Source: Pseudothioclava arenosa
GTDB taxonomy: Bacteria > Pseudomonadota > Alphaproteobacteria > Rhodobacterales > Rhodobacteraceae
Reading direction: 5' to 3'
Assembly (NCBI RefSeq): GCF_002358085.1
Contig: NZ_NTJD01000009.1
Location: 62,001-126,000, forward strand
Length of the DNA: 64,000 nt
The position numbers and the translations under genes were made by a program. The notes beneath the pieces are model-generated. The model saw nothing but the letters and a program-made list of their open reading frames with translations, was not told where the DNA came from and ran no database searches. Of this stretch, positions 1-8,407 are shown piece by piece. The stretch's first letter is position 1. Each line of letters begins with the position of its first letter.

Positions 1-390
1 CGACACTTCGGGCAAGGGCGCGCGGGCCTCGGCCTCGGGGCGATCGTCGTTCCGGCTCTCGCCGCGATCACGCCCGCCGTTCTGGCCGTTGTTCTGATGA
101 TTTTGCTGGTTCTGGCGCTGACGCTCTTCCTGCTCGCGCGCAAGCTCGCGCTGCGCCTCGCCCAGCATACGGGTGTAATGCTCGGCGTGCTGGAGGAAGT
201 TCTGCTCGGCCACGCGGTCATTCGAAAGCTGCGCGTCGCGGGCCAGCGCGAGATATTTGTCGATGATCTGCTGCGGCGTGCCGCGCACCTTGCCCTCGGG
301 TCCGTTGGAATCGAAGACGCGGTTGACGATATTGCCGATCGAACGCTGACGGTTCGACTTGTTACGCGAACGGGATTTCGAAGATCTCAT
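1..390 (-). CDS. DUF4167 domain protein (partial, C-terminus outside window)
   Basis: The minus-strand frame opens at ATG 390-388 and stays open to the window edge, giving the N-terminal 130 residues. It begins MRSSKSRSRNKSNRQRSIGN, a very basic start, followed by the conserved block containing NIVNRVFDSNGPEGKVRG and a helical segment with ARDAQLSNDRV. This is the conserved N-terminal domain of the DUF4167 family, found in alphaproteobacteria. After about residue 90 the chain turns Q/N/R-rich and low in complexity. The basic N-terminus suggests nucleic-acid binding, but that is inference; the function is not established. It lies downstream of prfA-prmC on the same strand, with a 283-bp gap that contains a hairpin and a possible promoter. 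Confidence 0.85.
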   Translation of the reverse strand, partial: MRSSKSRSRNKSNRQRSIGNIVNRVFDSNGPEGKVRGTPQQIIDKYLALARDAQLSNDRVAEQNFLQHAEHYTRMLGEAQRELAREQEERQRQNQQNHQNNGQNGGRDRGESRNDDRPEAEARAPLPEVS

Positions 391-673
391 GAGCTTTCGT
401 TCGTAATGCGCTCTGGGCGCGATGGGTCTGGCTGCAAGGCCTGTGCGGTGACCTGTCCGGGAGGGCGATGCCTTGGCATCAGATCCGGGCCGGCTATGTA
501 AAGCTGAGCCGCGCGGGGGAGCGAACTTCCGCCCTGCGCTGCATTCGAATAACCATGTTGCGCTGCGGGTGACAAGGCGGAAAAACACGGCTGTGGCGTT
601 TTCGCTGCGGATTTTCGCGCAAATCCGCCGGGATCTTGAAGAAACAGGCTGAAATCTCGCCGATGCCTGCCAA
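391..673. other. intergenic region between prmC and the DUF4167 gene
   Basis: This 283-bp gap holds no convincing coding sequence. It contains a perfect 8-bp hairpin at 607-628 (GCGGATTT, 6-nt loop, AAATCCGC) about 45 bp past the prmC stop. The hairpin has no clear T-tract, so it is at best a weak terminator. The rest is presumably the leader and promoter of the DUF4167 gene. Confidence 0.5.
546..575 (-). promoter_or_regulatory. possible sigma70-type promoter for the DUF4167 gene
   Basis: Read on the minus strand there is TTGTCA (575-570), an 18-bp spacer and TATTCG (551-546). The -35 is close to consensus and the -10 is weak. It is the best candidate in the gap upstream of ATG 390, giving a leader of roughly 150 nt. 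This is pattern reading only. Confidence 0.3.
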
Positions 674-1531
674 TCAGGCGCAGCCGCAGCCGATTTCATC
701 CACGGGCTTCCAGCCCTCGACCACGCGGTCGCGGCCATCGAGATCGGGTCGGATCGCGATACGTTCAAAGCCTTGTGCGGCCAGCAGCGCCGCGACCGCA
801 GCCCCCTGCGTCGGCCCGATTTCCAGCAAGATCCGCCCGCCCGGCATCAGCCGGCTCCCCGCGCCGCGCGCGATCGCGCGATAGGCATCGAGCCCGTCGC
901 CGCCCGGCGTCAGCGCCAGATGCGGCTCCCAGTCGTGGACCTCGGGCGAAAGCCCGGCCATCTCATCCGCCCCGATATAGGGCGGGTTCGAGACGATCAG
1001 GTCAAACCGCCCCTCGACGCCCGCAAACCAGTTACCCTGTTGAAACCGCACGCGGTTGCCAAGGCCATGGCGCTCGGCATTTTCGCGCGCGACCGCGAGG
1101 GCTGCGGGCGAGAGGTCTACCCCCAGCCCCGCCGCGAAATTCATGGATTTCAGCAGCGAGATCAGGATGCAGCCGGTGCCCGTGCCCAGGTCGATCACCT
1201 TAACGAAAGGCTTTTCCAGCGCGGCGGCGACGAGGATCTCGGTCTCGGGGCGCGGGTCGAGCGTGTCTTGCGTGACCTTGAAGGCGCGGCCCCAGAACAT
1301 CCGCTCGCCCACGATCTGCGAGACAGGGCGGCGCGCGAGGCGGGCCTCGATCGCGGCGTCGAAAGCGGCCTGCGCCGCATCAGACATCGCATCTTGCAGC
1401 ACCAGCGTGAGGCGGTCGGGTGCAACACCAAGCGCATGGGCCAGAAGCCTGCGGGCATCGGCGGGCGCGCCTTCGATCCCGGCCGCGGCCAGACGGCGCG
1501 TACCCGCGACCAGCGCGGCCTGCGCGCTCAT
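674..1531 (-). CDS. prmC: peptide chain release factor N5-glutamine methyltransferase PrmC (HemK)
   Basis: This 285-aa enzyme methylates the glutamine of the GGQ motif in release factors, using S-adenosylmethionine, in the cytoplasm. The SAM-binding motif DLGTGTG lies at residues 114-120 and the diagnostic catalytic NPPY at 182-185. The N-terminal helical domain (about 1-75) is the substrate-recognition part of the family. The length matches the family norm. The start codon overlaps the prfA stop by 4 bp, so the enzyme is translationally coupled to its own substrate, the usual prfA-prmC arrangement. The product is shared by genes once called hemK. Confidence 0.96.
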   Translation of the reverse strand: MSAQAALVAGTRRLAAAGIEGAPADARRLLAHALGVAPDRLTLVLQDAMSDAAQAAFDAAIEARLARRPVSQIVGERMFWGRAFKVTQDTLDPRPETEILVAAALEKPFVKVIDLGTGTGCILISLLKSMNFAAGLGVDLSPAALAVARENAERHGLGNRVRFQQGNWFAGVEGRFDLIVSNPPYIGADEMAGLSPEVHDWEPHLALTPGGDGLDAYRAIARGAGSRLMPGGRILLEIGPTQGAAVAALLAAQGFERIAIRPDLDGRDRVVEGWKPVDEIGCGCA

Positions 1532-2583
1532 CCCTCCATCTCCGCCAGTTTCGCGGCCTGATCCTCGGCGATCAGCGGGTCGATCACCGGGTCGAGATCG
1601 CCCTCCATGATCTGACCGAGCGCGTAAAGCGTCAGGTTGATGCGGTGGTCGGTCATCCGGCCCTGCGGGAAATTATAGGTGCGGATCCGCTCCGAGCGAT
1701 CGCCCGAGCCCACCTGCGCCTTGCGGCTGTCGGCGCGCTCCTTGGCGGCGCGGTCGCGTTCCAGCTCGTAGAGCCGCGCGCGCAGAACGGCCATCGCATT
1801 GGCGCGGTTCTGGTGCTGCGACTTCTCGGAGCTCGTCACCACGATGCCGCTGGGCAGGTGGGTGATGCGCACCGCCGAGTCGGTGGTGTTCACGTGCTGC
1901 CCGCCCGCGCCCGAGCTGCGCATCGTGTCGATGCGGATGTCGGCGGCGGGAATGTCGATATCGACCTCTTCGGCCTCAGGCAGAACCGCGACGGTCGCGG
2001 CGGAGGTATGGATGCGCCCGCCCGCTTCGGTTTCAGGCACGCGCTGCACGCGGTGGACGCCCGATTCGAACTTGAGCCGCGCAAACACCCCCTCGCCCTC
2101 GATCCGTGCGACCGCTTCCTTGATCCCGCCCAGCTCGGTCTGCGCCAGCTCCATCAGCTCAAGGCGCCAGCCCTTGCGGTCGGCATAGCGCTGATACATG
2201 CGCAACAGGTCGCCCGCGAACAGCGCCGCTTCCTCGCCGCCGGTCCCGGGCCGGATTTCGAGGATCGCCGGGCGCGCATCGGCCGCGTCCTTCGGCAAAA
2301 GCGCAAGCCTGAGCCGCGCCTCCATCTCGGGCAGGCGCGCACGCAGAACCGGCAGCTCTTCCTCGGCCAGCGCGCGCATCTCGGGGTCCTTCAGCCAGCC
2401 CTCGGCCTCGGCCAGATCAGCTTCGGCCTGACGGAAGGCCTCGATTTCCGCGACGACGGGCTTCAGCTCGGAATATTCGCGCGAAATCCGCGCAATCGCC
2501 GAAGGGTCCGCCCCGGCGGCAAGCTGCGCCTCAAGGAAACCGAAGCGCTGCAGGATCTGATCGAGTTTATCGGCTGGCAACAT
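1528..2583 (-). CDS. prfA: peptide chain release factor 1
   Basis: RF1 terminates translation at UAA and UAG. The 351-aa product starts at ATG 2583 ([10 protein letters not shown]); the frame is open further upstream, but that extension is compositionally unlike RF1 and would exceed the family length. The PxT codon-recognition tripeptide (PET, about 183-185) marks it as RF1, because RF2 carries SPF there. The peptidyl-hydrolysis GGQ motif is at about 227-229. It is the first gene of a coupled pair with prmC, which overlaps its stop by 4 bp. A 64-bp gap separates it from the upstream WYL-domain gene on the same strand. Confidence 0.97.
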   Translation of the reverse strand: MLPADKLDQILQRFGFLEAQLAAGADPSAIARISREYSELKPVVAEIEAFRQAEADLAEAEGWLKDPEMRALAEEELPVLRARLPEMEARLRLALLPKDAADARPAILEIRPGTGGEEAALFAGDLLRMYQRYADRKGWRLELMELAQTELGGIKEAVARIEGEGVFARLKFESGVHRVQRVPETEAGGRIHTSAATVAVLPEAEEVDIDIPAADIRIDTMRSSGAGGQHVNTTDSAVRITHLPSGIVVTSSEKSQHQNRANAMAVLRARLYELERDRAAKERADSRKAQVGSGDRSERIRTYNFPQGRMTDHRINLTLYALGQIMEGDLDPVIDPLIAEDQAAKLAEMEG

Positions 2584-2647
2584 GATGGCCCCGGGTTTGG
2601 CCGGAACCGGCCCCTCCGTCAAGCGCGATCCGCTGGCGTCGGGGACA

Positions 2648-3499
2648 CTAGCTATTCCAGCCAAATCCGAATTGCCGCGCACCGACCTCGCGCAACTCGG
2701 CCATGAGATCCCGTTCCAGCGCATCGACCCGACCATCCGCCCGAACCGTGCGCGCGAGAGATTTTGCCAGTCGTTCCACCCGCGCCTGCTCCCAGCCAGA
2801 GACAGCCTCGAAGGCCTCCGCCACATCATCGCGGGTCGGACGAAGACGGCGGACGGTTCGCTCTATCTTGTCGAAAATCCCGGCGTCCAGCCCATCTAGC
2901 TGCCCCTGATCCCGCAAGTCGCAGGCCTCATCCTCGCAATAAAGCAGGATCTGCTCGATCTCGGCCGGGTGCAGGAAATCATCCGAACGCGCTGCCGCCA
3001 CCGGAAGCGTCAGCGCCTGCGCCACATGCTGGCGCAATATGGTATAGGGCTGACGCGGAGCGCGGCGCGCAGGCTTTCTGGCGGAATCGTCGAATTCTTC
3101 GACCTCGGCGCTCGCGAGGATTTCATCAAACCAGGGAGCCGCGGGCTCGACCTCTCCGTCTTGGCTGATGATGTCGGAAATCCGGTCCACACGAAAGCTA
3201 CGCATGGCCTGACGCTCGTGACAAAAGGCCTGCAGGTAGTAAAGTCCGTGGCGCTCCTCGATCACCCGCATCGTCACACGCCGACACGAAGGGTTACCCT
3301 GGGCATCGGTGTAGTCGATCATCAGGAAAAACGGCTCGATGTAATAGCGACGACAAATCTCGACGGGCGCGCCGGCATCGTCAGGCTCCGGATCGAGCAC
3401 GGAACCGGGTGGAACGACGACTTTGGCAGGCCTCTTGAAACTCGGTGCGGGGTCTTCCAGTTGCGGGACGGTTCGAAAGAAATAGTCGAGAATGCTCAT
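2648..3499 (-). CDS. WYL-domain protein with a TerB-like C-terminal region
   Basis: The product is 283 aa, starting at ATG 3499, which has a CGGAGA ribosome site 7 nt upstream; an ATG 18 bp earlier lacks one. Residues roughly 45-110 form a WYL-like beta domain, recognisable from the [19 protein letters not shown] stretch and a following VDRISDI segment. WYL domains are known as ligand sensors in bacterial regulators and phage-defence proteins. No HTH is visible at the N-terminus. The C-terminal 60 residues, including [14 protein letters not shown], resemble a TerB-type helical domain. The combination suggests a sensory or stress role, but partner and ligand are unknown. It could be co-transcribed with prfA-prmC. 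Confidence 0.7.
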   Translation of the reverse strand: MSILDYFFRTVPQLEDPAPSFKRPAKVVVPPGSVLDPEPDDAGAPVEICRRYYIEPFFLMIDYTDAQGNPSCRRVTMRVIEERHGLYYLQAFCHERQAMRSFRVDRISDIISQDGEVEPAAPWFDEILASAEVEEFDDSARKPARRAPRQPYTILRQHVAQALTLPVAAARSDDFLHPAEIEQILLYCEDEACDLRDQGQLDGLDAGIFDKIERTVRRLRPTRDDVAEAFEAVSGWEQARVERLAKSLARTVRADGRVDALERDLMAELREVGARQFGFGWNS

Positions 3500-3718
3500 G
3501 AAGAATCTCCGGATCAATGACGCAAGAGTAATCCCGAAACCTCTTCAATCCGAAGTCCGAAATATGCCCCGCAATGGTGGCCTTTGCCTCCGCCCTGCCC
3601 GACTTTTCCTCGCGCCGATTTGGCGCAGCGGGTGGCCTTTACGCTTGCGCCGAGAAATCCTATATATTCACTCGACAATTCGCCGGGCCCTCTGCGCCCG
3701 CAAGACAGGACCATTCCG

Positions 3719-4081
3719 ATGACCGATGCCACCCCGCCGCTTGAAGGCGCGCCGCTGATCCAGCCTTCCAGCACCGATCATCCGCTCCACGAGTCCGTGG
3801 TCGAGGCCTGCCGTTCGGTCTTCGACCCGGAAATTCCGGTGAATATCTATGACCTCGGGCTGATCTACACGATCGACATCAACCCGGAAAACGAGGTCTC
3901 GATCATCATGACCCTGACCGCGCCGGGTTGCCCCGTCGCCGGCGAGATGCCGGGCTGGGTGCAGAATGCCGTCGAATGCGTCGAGGGCGTGAAAGAGGTG
4001 AATGTCGAGATGGTCTTCGATCCGCCTTGGGGCATGGACATGATGTCCGACGAGGCGCGGCTCGAGCTTGGGTTCATGTGA
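3719..4081 (+). CDS. SUF-type iron-sulfur cluster assembly protein, MIP18/DUF59 family
   Basis: This 120-aa protein contains the MIP18 (DUF59) fold: the block SVFDPEIPVNIYDLGLIY near residues 38-55, the segment TLTAPGCPVAGEMP with the conserved cysteine, and DPPWGMDMMSDEARLELG at the C-terminus. Relatives (SufT, PaaD-like proteins) help mature Fe-S proteins in the cytoplasm. The start at ATG 3719 is preceded by a modest AGGA site. An A-type carrier gene follows 7 bp after the stop, so the two form a small Fe-S maturation operon that may run on into tpiA. The exact name (SufT or other) cannot be fixed from sequence alone. Confidence 0.88.
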   Translation: MTDATPPLEGAPLIQPSSTDHPLHESVVEACRSVFDPEIPVNIYDLGLIYTIDINPENEVSIIMTLTAPGCPVAGEMPGWVQNAVECVEGVKEVNVEMVFDPPWGMDMMSDEARLELGFM

Positions 4082-4088
4082 GGCCGCC

Positions 4089-4451
4089 ATGTTTCTGCCT
4101 TCCGACAAACCGCCCGTCACCCTGACCCCCGCCGCCATCGCGCAGATCGCGCGGCTGATGGAGCGTGAAAGCGCCGCGGGCTTCCGCATCGGCGTCAAGA
4201 AAGGCGGCTGTGCGGGCATGGAATACACGATGGAGATCGCGCAAGAGGCCGGCCCCGCCGATATCGTCGTCGAGGATGGCCCGGCGCGCGTGCTGATCGC
4301 GCCCCTGGCGCAGATGTTCCTGATCGGCACCGAGATCGACTATCAGACCGGGCTTCTGGAAAGCGGCTTTACCTTCCGCAATCCGAACGTGACCGAAAGC
4401 TGCGGCTGCGGTGAATCCGTCAAATTCAAGGATATGCCCGAGGCGGGCTGA
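4089..4451 (+). CDS. A-type iron-sulfur cluster carrier (IscA/SufA/ErpA family)
   Basis: The 120-aa product has the three conserved cysteines of A-type carriers: one in KKGGCAGMEY (about residue 38) and the CxC pair in ESCGCGESV near residue 109. These ligate an Fe-S cluster or iron for delivery to apoproteins. Start ATG 4089 was chosen because it gives the normal family length; the longer in-frame extension overlaps the preceding gene. It pairs with the DUF59 gene immediately upstream. In related Rhodobacterales such genes often stand apart from the main suf operon, and no sufBCDS is seen here. Confidence 0.92.
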   Translation: MFLPSDKPPVTLTPAAIAQIARLMERESAAGFRIGVKKGGCAGMEYTMEIAQEAGPADIVVEDGPARVLIAPLAQMFLIGTEIDYQTGLLESGFTFRNPNVTESCGCGESVKFKDMPEAG

Positions 4452-4493
4452 ACGCGCCCGCCCTTTGGGGCCAATAAGAACGGGAGGGACTCC

Positions 4494-5237
4494 ATGCGTC
4501 GCAAGCTGGCCGCAGGGAACTGGAAGATGAATGGCCTCAAGGCGGATCTGCGTGAGGTCGCGGCGCTGCTGACAGATCGGCCCGCGTCGGGCTGCGAGGT
4601 GCTGCTCTGCCCGCCCGCGACGCTGGTTGCGGCGATGGCGATGACGGCGGCGGGGCGGATCGCGGTGGGCGGTCAGGACTGCCACGCGGCGCAATCGGGC
4701 GCACATACCGGCGATATCTCGGCGCAGATGCTGAAGGACGCGGGCGCGAGCCACGTGATCCTCGGCCATTCCGAGCGTCGCGCCGATCATGGCGAGACCG
4801 ACGCGGTGGTGCGCGCCAAGACCGAGGCCGCGCTGGCCGCCGGGCTGGTCGCGGTGATCTGCCTTGGCGAGACCGAGACCCAGCGCGACGCCGGCGAGAC
4901 TCTGGCGGTGATCGGCGCGCAGCTAGAGGGCTCGCTGCCCGAGGGGCTGACCGGCGCCACGTGCGTCATCGCCTACGAGCCGGTCTGGGCGATCGGCACC
5001 GGCCGCATCCCGAGCCTCGACCAGATCGCCGAGGTCCATGATTTCCTGCGCGACCGGCTTGTCGCGCGCTTTGGCGCCGAGGGCGCGACGATGCGCCTGC
5101 TCTATGGCGGTTCGGTCAAGCCCTCGAACGCGTCCGAAATCTTTGCGACCTCGAATGTCGATGGCGCGCTGGTCGGCGGCGCGAGCCTGAAAGCCGCGGA
5201 TTTCGGCGCGATCGTCGCGGCGCTTGAGGCGGCCTGA
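4494..5237 (+). CDS. tpiA: triosephosphate isomerase
   Basis: This 247-aa (beta/alpha)8 enzyme interconverts dihydroxyacetone phosphate and glyceraldehyde-3-phosphate. The substrate-binding Asn and Lys are in AGNWKMNG (residues 6-13), the catalytic His is in ILGHSERR (about 85-92), and the catalytic Glu with the flexible loop is in [11 protein letters not shown] (about 160-170). The phosphate-binding YGGSVKP is at about 202-208. A GGGAGG ribosome site precedes ATG 4494. The gene lies 42 bp after the A-type carrier gene. Its presence near eno, pgk, fba and pdh makes this a loose glycolysis neighbourhood. Confidence 0.97.
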   Translation: MRRKLAAGNWKMNGLKADLREVAALLTDRPASGCEVLLCPPATLVAAMAMTAAGRIAVGGQDCHAAQSGAHTGDISAQMLKDAGASHVILGHSERRADHGETDAVVRAKTEAALAAGLVAVICLGETETQRDAGETLAVIGAQLEGSLPEGLTGATCVIAYEPVWAIGTGRIPSLDQIAEVHDFLRDRLVARFGAEGATMRLLYGGSVKPSNASEIFATSNVDGALVGGASLKAADFGAIVAALEAA

Positions 5238-5280
5238 GGCGCCGCGCGCGGGGTCGGCACTTTATTTCCGATTACTCCAC

Positions 5281-5331
5281 TCAGGTATTGACCGAGCCCT
5301 CCTGCGACAGTAGAAAGGCGCCAATACCTGA
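5281..5331 (+). promoter_or_regulatory. promoter of the iron-binding-protein gene straddled by a perfect inverted repeat
   Basis: A sigma70-like promoter is present: TTGACC at 5288-5293, a 17-bp spacer and TAGAAA at 5311-5316. It is bracketed by a perfect 10-bp inverted repeat, TCAGGTATTG at 5281-5290 and CAATACCTGA at 5322-5331. The arm centres are 41 bp apart, about four helical turns. Each arm is itself nearly symmetric (TCA-N5-TGA). One arm overlaps the -35 and the other the likely start point, the geometry of a repressor operator pair. A metal-dependent regulator is a reasonable guess from the downstream gene. Confidence 0.6.
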
Positions 5332-5346
5332 CCAAAGGAGTCGCAA

Positions 5347-6342
5347 ATGAAACGCGCAGCCCTTCTTCTGACCGCCCTCGCCGCCACCCCGGCGCTTGCC
5401 GATGTGAACGTCTATTCGCACCGCCAGCCCGAACTGGTGCAGCCGCTGTTTGACGCCTTCACCGCCGAGACCGGCATCGCCGTCAACGTGGCCTTCGTCG
5501 ACAAGGGCATGGTCGAGCGCCTCGTGGCCGAGGGCTCGCGCTCGCCCGCCGATCTGGTGATGACGGTCGATATCGCGCGGCTGCTGCAACTGGTCGAGGC
5601 GGGCGTGACCCAGCCGGTCGCCTCCGATGTCCTGAACGCCGCGATCCCGGCAGCGATGCGCGATGCCGAAGGCCAGTGGTTCGGCCTGACCTCGCGCGCG
5701 CGCATCGTCTATGCCTCGAAAGAGCGCGTGGCCGAGGGCGAAGTGACCACCTACGAAGACCTCGCCGATCCGAAGTGGAAAGGCCGCATCTGCACCCGCT
5801 CCTTCACCTCGGATTACAACGTCGCGCTGACCGCCGCCTATCTCGGCCATCACGGCGAAGAGGCGACCCGCGGCTGGCTCGAAGGCGTGAAGGCCAACCT
5901 CGCCAAGAAGCCCGAAGGCAACGACCGTAGCCAGGTCAAGTCGATCTGGTCGGGCGAATGCGACATCAGCCTCGGCAACACCTATTACATGGGCCAGATG
6001 GTGGCCGACCCGGAACAGATCGACTGGGCGAATTCGGTGAATATCACCTTCCCGACCTTTGAGGGCGACGGCACGCATGTGAACATCTCGGGCATCGCGA
6101 TGACCAAGGCCGCGCCGAACCATGACGAGGCGCTGAAGCTGATGGAATTCCTCGCCTCGGATCACGCGCAGGAAATCTATGCCGAAACCAACCACGAATT
6201 CCCGGTGAAAGAGGGCGTGAAACGCTCCGAACTGGTGGCAAGCTGGGGCGAGTTCACCGCCGACGCGCTGAGCCTCGTCGAGATCGCCAATCTGCGCCCC
6301 GCCGCGCTGAAGCTGATCGAAGAGGTGAATTTCGACGGCTGA
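5347..6342 (+). CDS. Fe(3+) ABC transporter periplasmic binding protein (FbpA/FutA type)
   Basis: The 331-aa product has a cleavable signal peptide (MKRAALLLTALAATPALA, cut near residue 18) and begins the mature chain DVNVYSHRQPELVQPL, typical of class II ferric-ion-binding proteins. The region NTYYMGQM contains the tandem tyrosines used for iron coordination in FutA/FbpA proteins. It should capture ferric iron in the periplasm for an inner-membrane permease. No permease or ATPase gene adjoins it: the next gene is unrelated and on the other strand, so the rest of the transporter must be elsewhere. An AAGGAG site lies 6 nt before the start and a strong terminator follows. Confidence 0.92.
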   Translation: MKRAALLLTALAATPALADVNVYSHRQPELVQPLFDAFTAETGIAVNVAFVDKGMVERLVAEGSRSPADLVMTVDIARLLQLVEAGVTQPVASDVLNAAIPAAMRDAEGQWFGLTSRARIVYASKERVAEGEVTTYEDLADPKWKGRICTRSFTSDYNVALTAAYLGHHGEEATRGWLEGVKANLAKKPEGNDRSQVKSIWSGECDISLGNTYYMGQMVADPEQIDWANSVNITFPTFEGDGTHVNISGIAMTKAAPNHDEALKLMEFLASDHAQEIYAETNHEFPVKEGVKRSELVASWGEFTADALSLVEIANLRPAALKLIEEVNFDG

Positions 6343-6368
6343 GCCCGCGTCCCGCGCCCAGACGTCAC

Positions 6369-6396
6369 GGCCCCGGAGCAATCCGGGGCCATTTTT
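6369..6396 (+). terminator. rho-independent terminator of the iron-binding-protein gene
   Basis: A perfect 9-bp stem GGCCCCGGA / TCCGGGGCC closes a GCAA tetraloop and is followed by ATTTTT. It lies 26 bp past the stop at 6342 and just before the stop of the convergent gene at 6406. Confidence 0.9.
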
Positions 6397-6405
6397 GTTC
6401 AGGCG

Positions 6406-7188
6406 TTATTCGGCGGCGAGACGCGCGGGGTCTTGCGCGGCGCCGATCCGCACCCGCGGATGGCGCGCGAGGCGCTGCAGCTCGGCCTCGAAACGCAGCC
6501 GCAGGCGGGCCGCGTCGAGCCCCGAGAACCCCGCAATCGGCGCGGGCTGCGGCAGGCGCGCGTGAAACTGCAAGAGCCGCCCCATCTGGCGCCGCGGCGG
6601 ACGCAGCCCCTGGCCGTGCAGCCGTTGCACCATCGCCAAGGCGGTATCGGGCAGTTGCGCGCCGCGCAACGGCGCCTGACGCAGGGCCAGACCGGGCAAA
6701 AGCGCCTGCCCCAGCTCGGCCTGATCGCGCGGCGCGGGCAAAAGGATCAACTCGGCCGGGCGCAAGGCCAGAACGATCTCGCGCAGGATCTCGACCCAGC
6801 CGCGCGCGCGGGCGGCCAGCGCGGGGGCGCAGGCGTCGAAGGCGGGCATCACCCGCTCGGCGGCCAAGCTGCGCCAAAGCGCAGGATAAAGCGCCTCATA
6901 GCTGGCCAGCGGCACGACGAGCCGCCCGACCGGCCCGGCAAGCTGCGCGGCCAGCCCCTCGGCCCGCGTGCCGACCTCGGCAAAACCGCTGTCCCAGCCC
7001 TGTTTCGGCGCGCCCAGCAGGCTGTGATCCACAAGCACCCCGCCGCCCGGCGCGGGCGCCTCAAGCACAGGCCCCAGCCCGGCGCGCGCGATGATCCGCG
7101 CATTCGCAGGCAGGCTCCGCGCGAAGGCGGAACAGAGCCGCGGCATCGCCGCATTGGCCAGAAAGATATGGGTCACTGCCTCGTTCAT
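6406..7188 (-). CDS. unrecognised protein of 260 aa
   Basis: The minus-strand frame from ATG 7188 (MNEAVTHIFLANAAMPRLC) to 6406 reads like a real globular protein, with alternating hydrophobic and Ala/Leu-rich segments. The opposite frame over the same stretch is R/P/Q-rich and looks like a shadow. No family was recognised. Visible features are a hydrophobic strand (RLVVPLASYEALYPALW, about 85-101), a second strand (PAELILLPAPRDQAEL) and an Arg-rich C-terminal third. There is no signal peptide or membrane segment. It is divergent from the nucleoside hydrolase gene and convergent with the iron-binding-protein gene. The extension upstream of 7188 in the same frame lies antisense to the hydrolase and was not used. 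Confidence 0.6.
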   Translation of the reverse strand: MNEAVTHIFLANAAMPRLCSAFARSLPANARIIARAGLGPVLEAPAPGGGVLVDHSLLGAPKQGWDSGFAEVGTRAEGLAAQLAGPVGRLVVPLASYEALYPALWRSLAAERVMPAFDACAPALAARARGWVEILREIVLALRPAELILLPAPRDQAELGQALLPGLALRQAPLRGAQLPDTALAMVQRLHGQGLRPPRRQMGRLLQFHARLPQPAPIAGFSGLDAARLRLRFEAELQRLARHPRVRIGAAQDPARLAAE

Positions 7189-7359
7189 GCCGCTCGTCGG
7201 GTCTGCCTCTGGCGCAATGCCGGTTTGCCCGGTCTTCGGCCAAGACTTCAGGGTCTTGAGCGCGAGTATAGCCCCGGTTTTCCCGAATGCGAACAGCAAA
7301 GCGCGGCGCTGGACATCGCCGCGGCTGCGCGCCACTCTGCCCGCGAACAGGAGGCGCCC

Positions 7360-8295
7360 ATGGCACGCAAGATCATCATCGACACCGACCCCGGGCAGGA
7401 CGACGCGGTCGCGATCCTGCTGGCGCTGGCCAGCCCCGAGCTGGAGGTGCTGGGGATCACCTGCGTCGCGGGCAACGTGCCGCTGGCGCTGACGCAACTG
7501 AACGCGCGCAAGGTCTGCGAGCTGGCCGGGCGCAGCGATCTGCCGGTGTTCGCGGGCTGCGAGCGCCCGATCGAACGCGCGCTGGTCACCGCCGAATATG
7601 TGCATGGCAAGACCGGGCTGGACGGGATCGCCCTGCCCGATCCGCAGATGCCGCTGGCGCCCGGACATGCGGTCGATTTCCTCATCGAGACCCTGCGCAC
7701 CGAGCCTGCGGGTTCGGTGACGCTTTGCCCCTTGGGACCGCTCACCAATATCGCCATGGCGTTTCAGCGCGCCCCCGAGATCGTCGAGCGCGTCGCGGAG
7801 ATCGTGCTCATGGGCGGCGCCTATTTCGAGGTGGGCAATGTCACGCCCGCGGCCGAGTTCAACATTTACGTCGACCCGCAAGCGGCTGATATTGTGATGA
7901 AATCCGGAGCACAGATCGCGATGATGCCGCTCGATGTGACGCATCAGGCACTGACCACGCGGGCGCGGATCGAGGCGTTTCGCGCGCTTGGCACCCGCGC
8001 GGGCCATGCTGTGGCGAGCTGGACCGATTTCTACGAGCGTTTCGATATGGCGAAATACGGATCGGACGGCGCGCCGCTGCACGACCCCTGCGTGATCGCC
8101 TATCTGCTGGAGCCGGGGCTGTTTTCCGGCCGCCATGTGAATGTCGAGATCGAGACCGGATCCGAGCTGACGATGGGGATGACCGTGGTCGACTGGTGGC
8201 GCGTGACCGACCGGCCCGCGAATGCGATGGTGATGGGCGCGGTCGATGCCGAGGGGTTCTATGCGCTCCTGACCGAGCGGATCGCGCGGCTTTGA
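7360..8295 (+). CDS. nucleoside hydrolase (inosine/uridine-preferring family)
   Basis: The 311-aa enzyme cleaves the N-glycosidic bond of ribonucleosides to ribose and free base, feeding purine or pyrimidine salvage. The calcium-binding signature is at the N-terminus, IIIDTDPGQDDAVA (residues 5-18), and further family blocks are LCPLGPLTNIA, LMGGAYFEVGNVTPAAEFN and HDPCVIAYLL, the last carrying the late Asp ligand. The start at ATG 7360 has an AGGAG site 6 nt upstream; the open frame extending leftwards is antisense to another gene. The gene stands alone between a divergent unknown gene and selO, and is followed by a copy of the intergenic repeat. Confidence 0.94.
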   Translation: MARKIIIDTDPGQDDAVAILLALASPELEVLGITCVAGNVPLALTQLNARKVCELAGRSDLPVFAGCERPIERALVTAEYVHGKTGLDGIALPDPQMPLAPGHAVDFLIETLRTEPAGSVTLCPLGPLTNIAMAFQRAPEIVERVAEIVLMGGAYFEVGNVTPAAEFNIYVDPQAADIVMKSGAQIAMMPLDVTHQALTTRARIEAFRALGTRAGHAVASWTDFYERFDMAKYGSDGAPLHDPCVIAYLLEPGLFSGRHVNVEIETGSELTMGMTVVDWWRVTDRPANAMVMGAVDAEGFYALLTERIARL

Positions 8296-8330
8296 GCCCC
8301 GAGGGGGCGCTGCCCCCGGCCTTGCGGCCT

Positions 8331-8360
8331 CCCCCGGGATATTTGTCGCAATGTGAAGGA
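8331..8360 (+). repeat. intergenic repeat, copy 1 (GGRRTATTT family)
   Basis: Copy 1 of a five-member intergenic repeat with core CC-GGGATATTT followed by a GC-rich spacer and ATG-GAAG. It lies just after the nucleoside hydrolase stop, in the gene's own orientation, and is preceded by a GGGGGCGCTGCCCCC hairpin. It is the most diverged copy. Confidence 0.55.
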
Positions 8361-8407
8361 TTGGGAGCGCGCGCGGGCCGCCCTATATCTTGGAAAAGGA
8401 GCACGCG

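Noticed and set aside
5281-5340. Riboswitch or pseudoknot covering the ribosome site of the iron-binding-protein gene (CTCCT at 5298 could pair with AGGAG at 5336)
   Set aside because: The predicted transcription start lies at about 5323, so the left arm and CTCCT would not be in the mRNA; a DNA operator explains the symmetry better.
7189-8136. N-terminal extension of the 6406-7188 minus-strand gene
   Set aside because: It lies antisense to a well-supported nucleoside hydrolase and reads as low-complexity; ATG 7188 gives a plausible protein.
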